Shown here: positions 1 to 10,774 of the stretch, one piece after another
Layout: the number at the start of each line of letters is the position of its first letter
Position numbering within the stretch: the first letter of the stretch is position 1
Translations under genes and position numbers: made by a program
DNA from: Casuarina equisetifolia
Taxonomy: Eukaryota; Streptophyta; Magnoliopsida; Fagales; Casuarinaceae
Direction: 5' to 3'
DNA: 64,000 nucleotides
Assembly (NCBI GenBank): GCA_028551475.1
Contig: CM052360.1
Coordinates: forward strand, 27,102,682-27,166,681
The notes under the pieces: generated by a model
Told to the model about the DNA's origin: nothing
Seen by the model: only the letters and a program-made list of their open reading frames with translations
Database searches by the model: none

Positions 1-59
1 CCAACTTGCATTAAAAGAAAATTAAAAAATAAGGATACGTTGAAAACTAACCTTTTCTC

Positions 60-193
60 TCTCTCTTACCTGTTACTTTGCTGTAAATCCAGTCAATGTA
101 CTTTTGGAATATTGTAGACATGAGTGTCTCTCTTACCTGTTACTTTGCTGTAAATCCAGTCAATGTACTTTTGGAATATTGTAGACATGAGTG
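60..193. repeat. Perfect tandem duplication, 2 x 67 bp
   Basis: Units 60-126 and 127-193 read identically, each starting tctctcttacc and ending gacatgagtg. Identity of both copies implies a recent duplication or an assembly artefact. There is no coding potential. Confidence 0.95.
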
Positions 194-204
194 TGACTTG
201 TATC

Positions 205-385
205 GACTTTTCTATTTTATCAGTTGTCCTCAATAGGAATCATGTGATTCACAAATTGATCAAAATTTTTAGGTTCACGCATCCTACTTTTTTATTTCGT
301 TGATATGTAAGTCATTTTTATTTTTTACTATTTGAATAAGTATGAAGAACGGTACCTTTAACCTTGAAAGGCAACTTGCATTAAA
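205..385 (+). repeat. Left arm of a ~180 bp inverted repeat (partner 3438-3632)
   Basis: Reverse-complementing 3438-3632 gives a recognisable copy of this segment. It includes the run gatcaaaatttttaggttca and the ends near ttttatca and cttgc(a/g)ttaaa. The arms are diverged by substitutions and small indels. They may be the ends of an old DNA transposon or two copies of a spacer repeat in opposite orientation. Related sequence recurs three times at 17203-17740. Confidence 0.75.
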
Positions 386-501
386 TAAACAGAAAAATAA
401 AAAATATAAAGACATTTAAATACTAAACCTTCTTTTAGGGGAAAACAATTCGTATTTTTATTCTTTTGGAAAAAGTAAAGAAAGTAAAATTTTGCCAATG
501 A

Positions 502-965
502 AATGTCATTTTAAGTGAGATTTGAAGACTTTTAACTTCTATCTTTTAATAGATCTAGTAATTTTTATAATATTATAATATATTCTTGTGCTTATGTATT
601 TTAATATTTGTTAATAAAATTTACCTTTACACCAAAAAAAGAAAGTAGTATGAAAGAGAGTTTTTTTGTTTAGAAATATAAAATCTTTTCATAATTCTTG
701 AGTGAGATTTGGAGGCTTCCAACCTCTATATTTTCATAATTCTTGTAATTCTGGGGTATACCCTTATACTTTTGTACACTACTTTTTATTAATGCACACT
801 TACATTTCCATCAAAAAAATAAAATCTTTTCTAGATAATATCATTTTGAGTGAAATTTGGAGACTTCTAACTTTTATTTTTTGATAAATGTAGTAACTTT
901 TGATCATGATTTTGTATCCTAATTCTTCTGTTAATACAAATTATCATTCCTTCAAAAAAATAATT
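502..965 (+). repeat. Three tandem A-tailed retroposon 3' ends (LINE-like)
   Basis: Three diverged copies (about 502-645, 692-820 and 845-965) share the order gtgagatttggagacttc, ataattcttgtaattc, a TTAATAAA-like signal and an A-run (caaaaaaa). A 3' signal followed by an A-run is the layout of plant LINE or SINE 3' ends inserted one after another. A related copy lies near 31160-31260, and a reversed one near 28200-28310. No open reading frame accompanies them. Confidence 0.5.
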
Positions 966-1560
966 AACCTTTTTTTTTCACTTATACTTTATTTTGCTCT
1001 AAATCCAATCAATGTGAGCTTTTGGAATATGGTACTTAGATAAGTTTTCTTAATAATATCCGATTAAGATTTTTTTAGGATTTCTCTATAAGTAAAAAAA
1101 GTATAGATAAATCTAGTAGACAAGCATAGAGAGTCCTTTTGGGGCTAATTGTTGGAGATAACCTCTTTTATAGATTCTAGTTGATAAAAGAATCAATGAA
1201 ATACATATTTGATGAGATGAAAAGTATAAGAAGAAACTATATGGGAAGTAGGACATTATGTTGGTTTGAACCTCTTAAATTTGCTATAATTGGGAGTGTG
1301 CATTCTTATAATTATGTGTTTGATCTTTATGTAGATGATGCGTTTGATTGAATTCGCCTAGTACAAACAACTAAAGAAAAGAAGCCAAGACTTAAGCAAA
1401 GAACCAAAGATTCTTTTTTTTTTTCCTATGGTTGCATAGAATGGTTATCTTATCAGAATACATTGAATAATCTTATAGTTGTGAAGTTAGCAAATAAATT
1501 TAATCAACCAATGAAGACTTATGAAAACTCCAATGGTGTCATTTTTTATTTATTAAGCAA
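966..1560. other. AT-rich non-coding stretch, nothing recognised
   Basis: No ORF, RNA gene or terminal repeat was recognised. The start (966-1050) contains a weak echo of the 60-193 repeat (ctctaaatccaatcaatgtg), so it is probably part of the same repeat-derived spacer. Confidence 0.4.
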
Positions 1561-1690
1561 CTGTTGACATATGCCCTCACTTCAGACCCCCGCCATCATC
1601 AAGCGGCGTAATCAGTCTCATGTTTTGAGGTCAGCCCTGCACAGAGCTAGAAGCGAATGAAAAGACTAGATTCTATCTTAATGTTAAGCT
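1561..1690 (+). repeat. Spacer repeat R, 3' part
   Basis: Contains ttgacatatg, ccatcatcaagcggcgtaat and gaggtcagccctgcacag in the same order as copies at 13690-13780 and 23550-23690. Only the distal part of the repeat is present. The nature of the repeat is unknown. Confidence 0.75.
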
Positions 1691-1799
1691 TCTATTTTTC
1701 AAAACATTCACATGGACCTGAAAGTTCCTCATAATCGAGTTACGTAAAAAGACACATTAGCCAACTGCTTTTCTCATGTAACTCAAATGAAACCACAAA

Positions 1800-2050
1800 C
1801 AATAACCGAAGCAAACGTGGAAAGGCATCAAATATTGTCCACAGAAACTGTCGGTTAAACATGTCCATATGATCTTGCTGTTTATGTGTGTATGATGTCT
1901 GAAGCGATAGCGCCTATTGTGTCAAGCTTTGAGCCATTTCAGGCTTCTAGCAAAGCCCCAATAGCCTTCTGATTATCAAGACAGACGGGAAAGAATTTAA
2001 TACGATGAACATAGTTGATTGACACAGAGATAATGATGAACTAATCAAGA
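1800..2050 (+). promoter_or_regulatory. Probable relic of a CYP79 promoter region
   Basis: The order aaggcatcaaat, then atagccttct, gacggg/agaatttaat and a following tggagata-like tract matches the regions 60-250 bp upstream of the TATA boxes at 25596 and 32253. No TATA box or CYP79 exon follows; a copy of repeat R does. It is best read as the promoter of a lost array member. Confidence 0.45.
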
Positions 2051-2099
2051 TTTGTGGACTTCTAAAACATATTTATTAACTAATTAGTATAGGCGGCGT

Positions 2100-2890
2100 A
2101 CAATAACGACCCTTTGACGTTAACGAATAATTTAGGCAAACGAGCAAGACTCCGGAGACTCAAACCTTGTGGACATGCCCCCGAAACCTGCCAAAACATG
2201 TGTCGGAATTCACATGCATGCACGTCAGAAAAAGGCGAAGGAAAACGTGTCGCAGCCTTCCACGCACTGCTATTGACATATGGCCTCGCGTCAGACCCTG
2301 CCATCATCAGTCCGTGAACAAAAAAGAATTAAATAAGACTTATGAGTCAAAAGTCTATATTTTCTCTTTATTTTTATGCAAAGATACTTCTTAAAGGCAA
2401 GTAGGAATGTCTTACTCTTTGAATAAAAGAGCAAGATATATGAACATAAAAAGATCAAAAGTCTATCTGATTTTTTTTGTTTAAGATAAATATTATACCA
2501 TGTTAGAAGAATAGAACCTTAATCTTATGAGTAATATGATTTTCTCATTTAATGTATTTATATTTTATAATGAATTTTCATATTTTAATACTTTTGCTTT
2601 TGTATATTTTACTCTTTTATTCTACTTATATGTGTTTCAATTGATATTTTTATTTTCAACAACACGCTAATATCTCTCTTCATATTTTTTCGCTTAAATG
2701 TAATTCCAAATTTTTTTCCCTCAACTAGATTGTGGGTGTCGATCTTCTTTTGATCTTCAGTAAATGTATGCCATTAATTCTATAGGTAGTGGCACATATA
2801 ACTTTGGGCATGTCCCGTGACTTCGACAACGCAATCTTTGATGGATACGCTGTCCGCTGAGTCAGTAATGTTCTTCACGATTATCAAAAA
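2100..2890 (+). repeat. Spacer repeat R, long copy
   Basis: The core at 2140-2310 (gagactcaaaccttgtgg, catgtcggaattcacatgca, a tatggcctcgcgtcagaccctg tract) is followed by the same long tail seen at 22760-22830, 23690-24170 and 53760-54060. That tail includes aaatgtatgccattaattct and a cccgtgacttcgacaacg-like box. Short ORFs on both strands cross the core, but they are not conserved between copies. Confidence 0.7.
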
Positions 2891-3109
2891 AATAAAAAAT
2901 AAAAACTAAGTTTGGAAGACATTGGTTTCACTCGCATTTGGGACTTGGTTCTGGCGGCAGTGTGGATAGACAAACAGGTTAATTTCTTTTTATTTTCCTT
3001 TGTCTCATGTGTACATAGAATTTCACTGATTACATTATTGCCCTCCAATTAAAACCTATCTAAATATAAAAAACTTAAGCAACGAGAATACAGCGAGAAT
3101 CCCGACTAT

Positions 3110-3310
3110 TTCCATGAATAAAATTTATGCAACCGACGAAGACTTCGGAAACTCAAACGTTGTCGCGTCGGCCTCCGAGCCTTAGGGTATCACTCTTTTC
3201 TGAAGATGTGGACAATTCCGGCCAAAACATGCGTTGGAAGTTTACATACATGTATTTCAGAAAAAGACGAGGGAAAATGGCTCAAGGATCAAGATGCCTT
3301 TTCTTTGATG
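3110..3310 (+). repeat. Spacer repeat R, core
   Basis: Begins cgacgaagacttcggaaact and continues with ttctgaagatgtggacaatt and acatgtatttcagaaaaaga. This is the same order as at 13470, 23310 and 54340. Overlapping ORFs of about 70 codons are frame accidents. Confidence 0.7.
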
Positions 3311-3437
3311 TTTTCTTACAGAAAGATGCCTTTGAAGCCAAAAGTATGCATTGAATGGATTCATAGCAAAGGAACGTGTGTGAGTGAAAAAAAAGTTAAG
3401 CATGTAATCCATCTTTATTTTTAAAATTTTTTCTTTT

Positions 3438-3632
3438 TATTTAACGCAAGTGGCCTTTCAAAGATAAAGGTACCTTTCTTGATGCTTATTCAAAGAGTAA
3501 AAAAATATCAAATGAATTACATATTAATAAAACCAAAAAGTAGGATGCCCGTGAACCTAAAAATTTTGATCAACTTGTGAATCAAAGGATACTTGGTAAG
3601 GACAGGTTGATAAAATAAAAAAGGTTGACGCA
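3438..3632 (-). repeat. Right arm of the inverted repeat (partner 205-385)
   Basis: The reverse complement matches 205-385 over its whole length, including aaaggtacctttatctttga and gatcaaaatttttaggttca. The arms lie about 3.05 kb apart and enclose two copies of repeat R. Confidence 0.75.
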
Positions 3633-3639
3633 TAGAAAA

Positions 3640-4263
3640 ATTGATTCAACCTCTCTTGATACTCGTTCAAATAGTAAAAAATCATCAAATAGATTTGTGA
3701 ATCATGAACTTTTTGATCGACTTGTGAATCAGCTCAAAAGAAACCTCTAAAAAAGGTACGGTTTATAATCCCGCGGGTACTGAAACCATTAAAAGAACCC
3801 CCAATAACTTATTGGGCACTGTACGAAGTATTTGAAATATGGGAAAAAAAAAACCATTTAGGCAATATTTCCAAAGGAGTTGCAAATGGATCCGTGGCTT
3901 TCTCCAAACATTGATGCCATGGGTGTATAAGTCATGTGATACTGTTGAATAACAAGCCCTCAATTGTCTATTTCTGTTTCTAGAGAATTCGTGCGCTTGG
4001 GAGTCCTTGATGATTAATGATTAAATAAACCAAGATTTTTCCATGACTGCAATTTCACTTCGAAACCTGAAAAGAAAGAAAGGCTCTTTTTATTTACTTT
4101 GCTTTAGTGAGATAAGTACTTCGAAGTACTAATGTTGATATGAACAGTTAAGTTGTGAGAAAATAAAGAGGTCATTGCTGTCCTCTCCCCACCTTTCCTC
4201 TCTATTCTTAGAAGTTAGGCGAGTATCCTACTTGATTCAATGATTAGAATAATGGAGAAGGGA
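3640..4263. other. Non-coding flank left of copia element A
   Basis: No ORF with family similarity was recognised. The short - strand ORF at 3763-3963 has no recognisable motif and is treated as chance. Confidence 0.4.
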
Positions 4264-4268
4264 GAGGT

Positions 4269-4597
4269 AGTTGAAAAGGAGGATCGCTGGAAAACTAACG
4301 TCGGTGAACAAGTTTAGATGAGAAAATTCTCAATTGATTTATGAAAATTAGATAATTACAATTGTTGTTGTTTATAGAATTTATCAATAGATCGAATGCT
4401 ATACAAAAGGAAACAAACGATTTACAATTAATTCGGAAAATCTTCTTGCCAGATTTGGTGATGATGGGCGGCTAGGGTTTCACTCGCAGAGATGAGTGGA
4501 ACAACATGATGGCTGTGCTGACGTGTCACAGAGGTTGACGAGGACGATGATGTGGCAGCTGACATGGAGCGTGACGTGGGTGAGGGACTGTTTAACA
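4269..4597 (-). repeat. Element A 3' LTR
   Basis: Aligns end to end with 10431-10774. The main difference is a 15-bp stretch present only in the right copy near 10685. Scattered substitutions suggest an insertion that is not recent. On the - strand it begins TGTTAAACAG. Confidence 0.93.
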
Positions 4598-4599
4598 TC

Positions 4600-5387
4600 C
4601 CCTCGCAAGCTGATGGGGTAGTATGCAGTGTCAGCTTGGATCGTAGAAGGCGAAATCGAGCAGAAGAAAGACCTTTGGTGAAGATATCTGCTGGTTGGTC
4701 CATAGAGGAAATGAAATGGATAGAAAGTTGACCACGAGCAAGGCGTTCCTGAATGAAGTGGAAGTCAATCTCGACATGTTTGGTATGAGCATGAAACACG
4801 GGATTATTGGTTAAGTAGAGAGCAGAAAGGTTGTCACACCAGAGAGCAAGTGGGTGTGGGGGCACAACACGAAGATCCTGAAGTAAATACTTAATCCACA
4901 TTAACTCAGCAGTGGTGTCCGCGAGGCACTTGTACTTGACTTCAGTGCTAGAACGAGCAACAGTGCGTTGTTTCCGGGAGCTCCAGGAGATAAGGTTGCA
5001 CCCAAGAAAAATACAGAAACCACCTATGGAGCTACGATCATCATGTTCACCAGCCCAACCGGCATCTGAAAAGGCATGAAGGGCAATGGTGGTGGAGCAG
5101 GTAAGGAGAAGACCCAACCAGGGAGTTTCAGCCAAGTAGCGAAGAATGCGTTTAACCGACTTCCAATGAGCTGTAGTAGGGCGATGGGGGAAATGGCATG
5201 GAGTGTTAACAGCACAAGCAATATCAGGGCGTGTGAGGGTGAGATACTGAAAAGCACCGACAATACTGCGATAGAGAGTTGGATCGGGCAGAGGATCACT
5301 AGTCCATACAGAGAGAGGTTCATCGGTGGTGCAGGGAGTGGAAACAGCTTTGGCAGCTTGCATCTTAGCACGATCAAGAATCTCCAA
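4600..5387 (-). pseudogene. Element A pol: RNase H end of the polyprotein
   Basis: The frame open from 5387 to a stop inside the LTR (4428) reads as the copia RNase H end. It shows TLTRPDIACAVN, HAFSDAGWAGEHDD, ARSSTEVKYKCLAD and WCDNLSALYLTNNP, then HVEIDFHFIQERL and QPADIFTKGLSSARF near the polypurine tract. These are standard copia landmarks in normal order. The usual SSTEAEY box reads SSTEVKY, a change of the second acidic residue. The piece is out of frame with the upstream reverse transcriptase by a shift around 5390-5440, so no full polyprotein can be made. Confidence 0.92.
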
Positions 5388-5399
5388 AGTGAACTTGGC

Positions 5400-6101
5400 C
5401 TAGTGGAGAATGAGGCCATCAAAGGAGGGTTGGGCTTCCACACCTAAAAAATAATGAAGAGAACTAAGATCTTTAATGGCAAACTTGCGCTGAAGGGCGA
5501 GGAGAAGACTGGCAAAAAGGGCTTGAAGAGAGCTAGTAAGCACAATATCATCCACATAAACCAATAGAACGAGGCTGTAGCCTGCAGTGTGTCGAGTAAA
5601 TAATGACGTATCAGCGGCAGAGATGCTGAAACCCAGTGTCACAAGGAAAGAACTCAAATGAGTGTACCAAGCTCGAGGTGACTGCTTTAGCCCATAGAGA
5701 GACCGATAGAGGCAACAAACATGATTTGGGCGCATAGAGTCACAAAAACCGGGAGGTTGCTCCATGTAGACTTCCTCAGAGAGATAGCCATATAAGAAAG
5801 CATTAGAGACATCTAATTGACAGATGGGCCAACCTTGAGAATAAGTAAGTGCAATAACGGTGCGAACCGTGACCGGTTTGGCAACAGGGTTGAAGGTCTC
5901 AGTGTAGTCGATACTTTCCTGCTGATGAAAGCCCTTAGCAACTAAGCGAGCTTTGTAGCATTCTAGAGTGCCATCAGAACGAAGTTTCACCTTGTAAACC
6001 CATCTGTAACCAATGGGACAGATGTCAGGGGGAGGAGGCACAAGGGTGCAGGTGGAGTTCCGGATGAGAGTAGTGTACTTGGCGGCCATGGCCTCACGCA
6101 A
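5400..6101 (-). pseudogene. Element A pol: copia reverse transcriptase
   Basis: This 233-codon open piece is the copia reverse transcriptase domain (RVT_2 type). It contains [77 protein letters not shown] and the catalytic LLVYVDDIVLTS. The YVDD box is intact. It would copy element RNA to DNA in a cytoplasmic particle. The frame is cut from integrase upstream and RNase H downstream by frameshifts, so it is a fossil. Confidence 0.95.
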
Positions 6102-6295
6102 GTGGGGCTCCCGACTAGCTTAGGAAAAGCAGGTGGGTTGTGGATAGGGGTGAGTGGAGGCAGTAAGGGCATAAGTGTGCTGACGAGTTAATGTACGGCA
6201 AGCAAGGGTGCCATCCTGAAGGCGAGTGACTATGCGGGGTGGGGCCGGGTTCGAAGGTGCAGGTAAGGTAAGAGGGGTAGAGTGTGCAGGAGCCG

Positions 6296-6721
6296 CTAGT
6301 GGGTGAGGGGAGAGGGGAGCTGCAAGGGTAGGAACGACAACTGGTTCGGGGTGGGGGGAGGGAGGGGAAGGAGAGGAATTGGTGGAAGAGGGGGTAACTG
6401 GGAGAGGGGTATAGGGATAAAAAGTATAATGGAGGGCTCTGGGTGAGGGGATGAGGAGGAGGAAATAGTGTGATAGGGAAAAACTTCTTCATGAAAAATG
6501 GCATTTGCAGCGATGTAGAACCGACGAGTAGTGGGACAATAACATCGGTAACCGCAGTAGTCTGGAGGGTAGCCCAAGAAAACACAAGGCTGAGAGTGAG
6601 AATCCAGCTTGTGAGTAGCATAAGGCCAGAGATGTGGAAAGACAACACACCCAAAAACTCGAAAGGTGGAGACGTTTGACACCTGATGGAATAAGACCTG
6701 CCATGGAGAGAGATGGCCCAA
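6296..6721 (-). pseudogene. Element A pol: region between integrase and reverse transcriptase
   Basis: Contains RVFGCVVFPHLWPYATHKLD, QPCVFLGYP and GYRCYCPTTRRFYIAANAIF. This is the conserved block that follows the integrase core in copia polyproteins (usually FGCLCFP...FLGYP...GYRCYD). A proline/serine-rich linker follows. An overlapping frame (6115-6654) is a shadow. Confidence 0.85.
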
Positions 6722-6744
6722 TACAGTAGTGGGAAGGTGATTGA

Positions 6745-7479
6745 TCAGGAAAACCGTTGTCTCAAAAGCAAATTCCTAGAAATGAAGTGGGACTGTAGCC
6801 TGAGTGAGGAGACTGAGACTAGTTTCCACTTTATGTCGATGCTTGCGTTCGGCGGTGCCATTTTGAAATGGTGAGTAGGGACAAGAAATCCATTGATGAA
6901 TACCATGCTCCATGAGATAAGCCCGAAGTCTAGAGGAGAGAAATTCGGGAGCCCCATCACACTAGATAGCTGGAATCCTGCAATGTAACTGATTTTTGAC
7001 AAATTTATGGAAGGTGAGAAAAATATCATAAAATTGAGAGCGGGAGGAAAAGGTGTATAGCCAGGTGAATCGGGAAAAGTCATCGATGAAACACACATAG
7101 TATTTATTATTATTGAAAGACGTGACAGGAAAAGGACCCTAAATGTCAAAGTGAACAAGTTGGAGAGGGTCAGTAGCCCGAGAGTTGGTGGGGGGTGGGG
7201 ATGGCGGTGACTCTTACTAAGAGCACACGCAATACATAGGGGAAGACAGGAGGACTGAATGACTATGTGTGAAGACTTTAGCAGATGGAGAAGTGTCTTA
7301 GACGAAGGATGACCAAGGTGGTGGTGCCACAAAAGGAAGGAGCTGGTGCGAGAGGCAAAAAGTGCAACTAGAGCAGGGGTAACGCCAAGAGGGGAGACTC
7401 GATAGATTCCTTGATCAAGTTGACCATGAAGCAAAATCTGACCGAAGGACGGAGAAATAGCCCAAAAATTAGAAGCCAA
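6745..7479 (-). pseudogene. Element A pol: GAG-pre-integrase and decayed integrase
   Basis: The start reads GIYRVSPLGV then LLWHHHLGHPSSKTLLHLL, the GAG-pre-integrase zinc-binding landmark that precedes copia integrase. After about residue 85 the open frame loses resemblance to an integrase core. The integrase signal continues in other frames of the same stretch, so there is at least one frameshift near 7200. Confidence 0.85.
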
Positions 7480-7714
7480 AAAAATAATATAACAATTATT
7501 ATCAGCAGTAAATTTTGAGATAGATAATAAATTTTTAGTAATAGATGGGACGATTAAAACATTAGAAAGCTGAAACTAAGAGGTGACAAGGTTACCTGTG
7601 TGGGTGATGGGGAGGGAAACGCCATCACCCACTGTGAGCTGTTGGAAGCCCATATAAGGAGAAAGCCCAGAAAGGGCAGCAGGGGAGTCCATGATGTGAT
7701 GGGACACCCCGGAG

Positions 7715-8134
7715 TTAGGATGCCACGAAGCGGCATCTAAGGAGGAAGGAGGGGGGTTGGGAGGGGCATAATGGGCTAGAGGGGGGGAGATAGGAATAAA
7801 AGGCTTGGGGGTTATATAGGCTTGGGTTGGGATAAAAGGGATTGGGCTGATATGAAGTGGGGCCCGAGTAGGGGTTAGATGGGTATAGGCTTGGGCTGTT
7901 GTAGGAGCCTAGAGAGTTATAAGTGGGTAGGGCGTAGTGGGCCTGGGGTGGGTAGGCTGCAGGGTAGTGGCCTGGATGGGGATAAGATGGGCCAGTTGGG
8001 TGGTGGGCCGGGGTGGTATTTAGGTTTTGGTAGCCCGGGTTGTATCGCTCCCGGCAGGCATTGCTTTGGTGGCCAAGGCGATGGCAAAGCTGGCAGAACA
8101 GCCCGCTGTGACTGTTCTGGCTATTGGAGCACAA
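7715..8134 (-). pseudogene. Element A gag: zinc knuckle and Pro/Tyr-rich linker
   Basis: Near its start the piece reads FCQLCHRLGHQSNACRERY, a CCHC zinc knuckle (CX2CX4HX4C) that binds element RNA in gag proteins. A long Tyr/Pro/Ser-rich stretch follows, typical of the linker between the knuckle and the protease. The frame is discontinuous with the gag domain to its right. Confidence 0.9.
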
Positions 8135-8428
8135 CGGAAGTTGCTGGTGAGCCGGGGGCGTGGGGAGAAGGCCCCCGGTGTGGTGTTACATTGAGTCAGA
8201 GGGTAGTGGTGGCGCCGTTGTGGGCGGAGGTGGTGTGTTGCCGGAAGTGAAAGCACCGGCATGAGTAGCAAACACCACTGGTGATGGCGCATGTGCGCGT
8301 AGATGTGCCTGCTTTTTATGGGAGAGTAGAAGAGAATGAAACTCTTCACGGGTTACGGTTCCCGACTGCTGCTGAATGGAGATAAAGGTGGCGAGATCTG
8401 AGAAATTGTCGCAGAGGCCACAGAAGAT

Positions 8429-8698
8429 CTATGTGTAATACTCGTTCTCGGAGATCTTCTTGCCGATGGTAACGAGGGCATTGGTGATCTTCTTCGCATC
8501 CTCCAAAAAGGCGGTCACCGAGCGGCTCCCCTTCGTGAGAGATTGGAGCTGGATCTGGAGACTGGTGGCTCGGGTGTTGGATTTGGCTTCATAGGAGGAG
8601 GCCAGATAGGCCCAGGCAGCGGCTGATGAATGAAAATCGGTCAACTGGGTGACAATCGAACACAAAAAAATGATTTTTGTTTCAACAACTAAAAACAA
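8429..8698 (-). pseudogene. Element A gag: middle of the capsid-like domain
   Basis: Reads CSIVTQLTDFHSSAAAWAYL and then LQIQLQSLTKGSRSVTAFL, similar to copia gag (UBN2/retrotrans_gag type). The first dozen residues come from the inserted element and not from gag. The N-terminal part of gag resumes at about 10080-10391, on the far side of the insertion. Confidence 0.85.
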
Positions 8699-10080
8699 AT
8701 GATTTTTTTAGAATTAAAAATGATTTTTTTAAAAGAAAATAAAAGTTAGATTAAACCTAGAAATTATTCAGTATTAATATTAATCAGCAATAAAACAACC
8801 AATCCCTGGCAACGGCGCCAAAAACTTGTTCGGTGAAATTTATATGCAAGTGAACATGTCGAACAAGTAATATAATGATAAGAAAAGTATCGTTCCACAG
8901 AGATTGGTGATTACTATGTCAACTAATTACTAACGGTGAACAACTCCTAGAATTTATTTAACAAATCCAAATTGATAGAGAATAAACTAATCAACTAAAT
9001 TTAATAAAACTAAATACACAAAATATGTTAGAGTGTCCGATTTCACCATAATTATGAGGTATTAATGTAGATTATGTATGCTTACAAGAGGGATAATATC
9101 TATGTGATGGCGGAATCTCCTAATTTATTCACTATCCTATGTCTAGGTATAGCAAACCTACTTAGTTCATTAATTCACTATATCTCTATATGTGAATTAA
9201 AACAAACCAAATGCATTAGGATTTATGAATATTCCCAGTTTACACCGAAAGCCACACAAATAATATGGTATATGTCTATCCATATTTAATTTATGGTTAC
9301 ATATTACGAGAAGCAACTGCATATCATCTCCTATCGGTCTCAAACATGCAAATCAAATTATTCAAGTGGTAGCTAATTACTTAAAAGCATTAAACACAGT
9401 AATATGCAACTTCACATAAATAAAATATCTTGCAAAACATAACAATCATAAGATTGATACCATCATAATTAGGTTACATCATAGCTATAACAAAAGTAAA
9501 CTAAAGCATAAAGAAATAATGAGGAAGAATAATAATAGAGAATAAAAAAGGCATCTTGAATCTAAGAACAAGAAGTCTGTTACCCTTTTTTGCCTTCTCT
9601 TCAAGAAAACCTTGAATTCTTGGCCTCTCTCTTGAGTTGTGCTTAATTTCCTCCTCTCCCTTTCTTTTGCCTCTTCTCTTCTCTTAAATAGGGTTTAGGT
9701 TTAGACCTATCTCCTATCCTAATAGAACTGGGTTTTAGAGACTTAAAACAATTGAGTTTTGAACTCTTAAATTAATTGGGACTTGAATTCCTAACATGAC
9801 TGGGTTTTCTATTTATTTAGAAAACTTAACAACAATAGAAAATCTAATAACAATCATCCAAAGCCCAAGCCCATCTTGACTCTCTTGATCTTGATATTAC
9901 GATTTTGCTACATAATAAGCATCATGTTCTCCATGTTCCTTTTCTCCTTGCCTCCTTGTGCTACATAAACAAGATAAAGTTAAGTAAATAAAAAGGAGTT
10001 CAAATGTTTTCTCACAATTATTAAAGTTATTTATTACCTAAAATAGATAAAATAACTCTATAAAAATAGAGTTATTAGCG
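8690..10080 (-). mobile_element. LTR fragment with tRNA-Asp-type primer site, inserted in element A gag
   Basis: This AT-rich block interrupts gag. At 8803-8820 the - strand reads TGGCGCCGTTGCCAGGGA, the primer-binding site typical of plant Athila/Tat-type Ty3/gypsy elements. Sequence to its right (about 8822-10080) is therefore a long LTR, read on the - strand. Only about 110 bp of interior and one LTR are present, so it is truncated. The + strand ORF at 9074-9289 has no recognisable domain. Exact junctions and any target duplication could not be fixed by eye. Confidence 0.7.
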
Positions 10081-10391
10081 AGGATCTAGTTGAGGGTGGC
10101 TTGATCGCGAATCAACTAGGCAGTGTAGGCGGGGTTTGGTGTAGGATCGGAGGGGGAGAGGGTTTGCGGCGGAGCTTTCTCGGTGCCATCGACAATGGTG
10201 AGGAGTTAATAGGAGTGGAGGATGGGGATCAAACGGGTTTTCCAGATGACATAATTGTCACTGTTAAAACACTCAAGGGAGGTAGGAGACGGGATGAGTG
10301 GGGTGGTCGGAGTAGGAGTAGCAGAAGCATTTGAAGTCAGAGGAATTGGGGATTGGGAGGTGGTGATGGAAGGAGAGACAGAATCGGCCAT
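10081..10391 (-). pseudogene. Element A gag: N-terminus
   Basis: Opens with MADSVSPSITT and a Thr/Pro-rich leader, then LECFNSDNYVIWKTRLIPIL. This resembles the start of copia gag proteins (…L..NNY..W…L…L). A stop follows at about 10206, but gag-like sequence continues in and out of frame (DGTEKAPPQ, LIRDQATLN) up to the junction with the inserted element near 10080. Confidence 0.85.
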
Positions 10392-10418
10392 GGGGATCGA
10401 GGGGCATTGGCCGGTGGC

Positions 10419-10430
10419 TTTGTGATACCA
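10419..10430 (-). other. Element A primer-binding site
   Basis: The - strand reads TGGTATCACAAA directly inside the 5' LTR. The first eight bases match the 3' end complement of plant initiator-Met tRNA (TGGTATCAGAGC). Confidence 0.85.
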
Positions 10431-10774
10431 AGTTGAAAAGGAGGATCGCCGAAAAACTAACGTCGGCGAATAAGTTCAGATGAGAAAATTCTCAATTAAT
10501 TTATGAAAATTAGATAATTACAATTGTTGTTGTTTACAGAATTTATCAACAGATCAAATGCTATACAAAAGGAACCAAACGATTTACAATTAATTTGCAA
10601 AATCTTCTTGCTGGATTTGGTGACGATGGGCCGCTAGGGTTCTGCTCGCAGAGACGAGTGGAACAACACGATGGCTGTGCTGACGTGGCTAGGGCTGACG
10701 TGTCACAGAGGCTGACGAAGATGATGATGTGGCAGCTGACATGGAGCGTGACGTGGGCAAGGGACCGTTTAACA
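10431..10774 (-). repeat. Element A 5' LTR
   Basis: Pairs with 4269-4597. Both share agttgaaaaggaggatcg at the left end and gtttaaca at the right end. The gaggt target duplication follows directly. Confidence 0.93.

Noticed and set aside
2080..2394. Overlapping 67-75 codon ORFs on both strands
   Set aside because: Inside spacer repeat R; frames are not conserved in the other copies.
6470..6679. + strand ORF opposite the copia A pol
   Set aside because: Shadow of the - strand integrase block.
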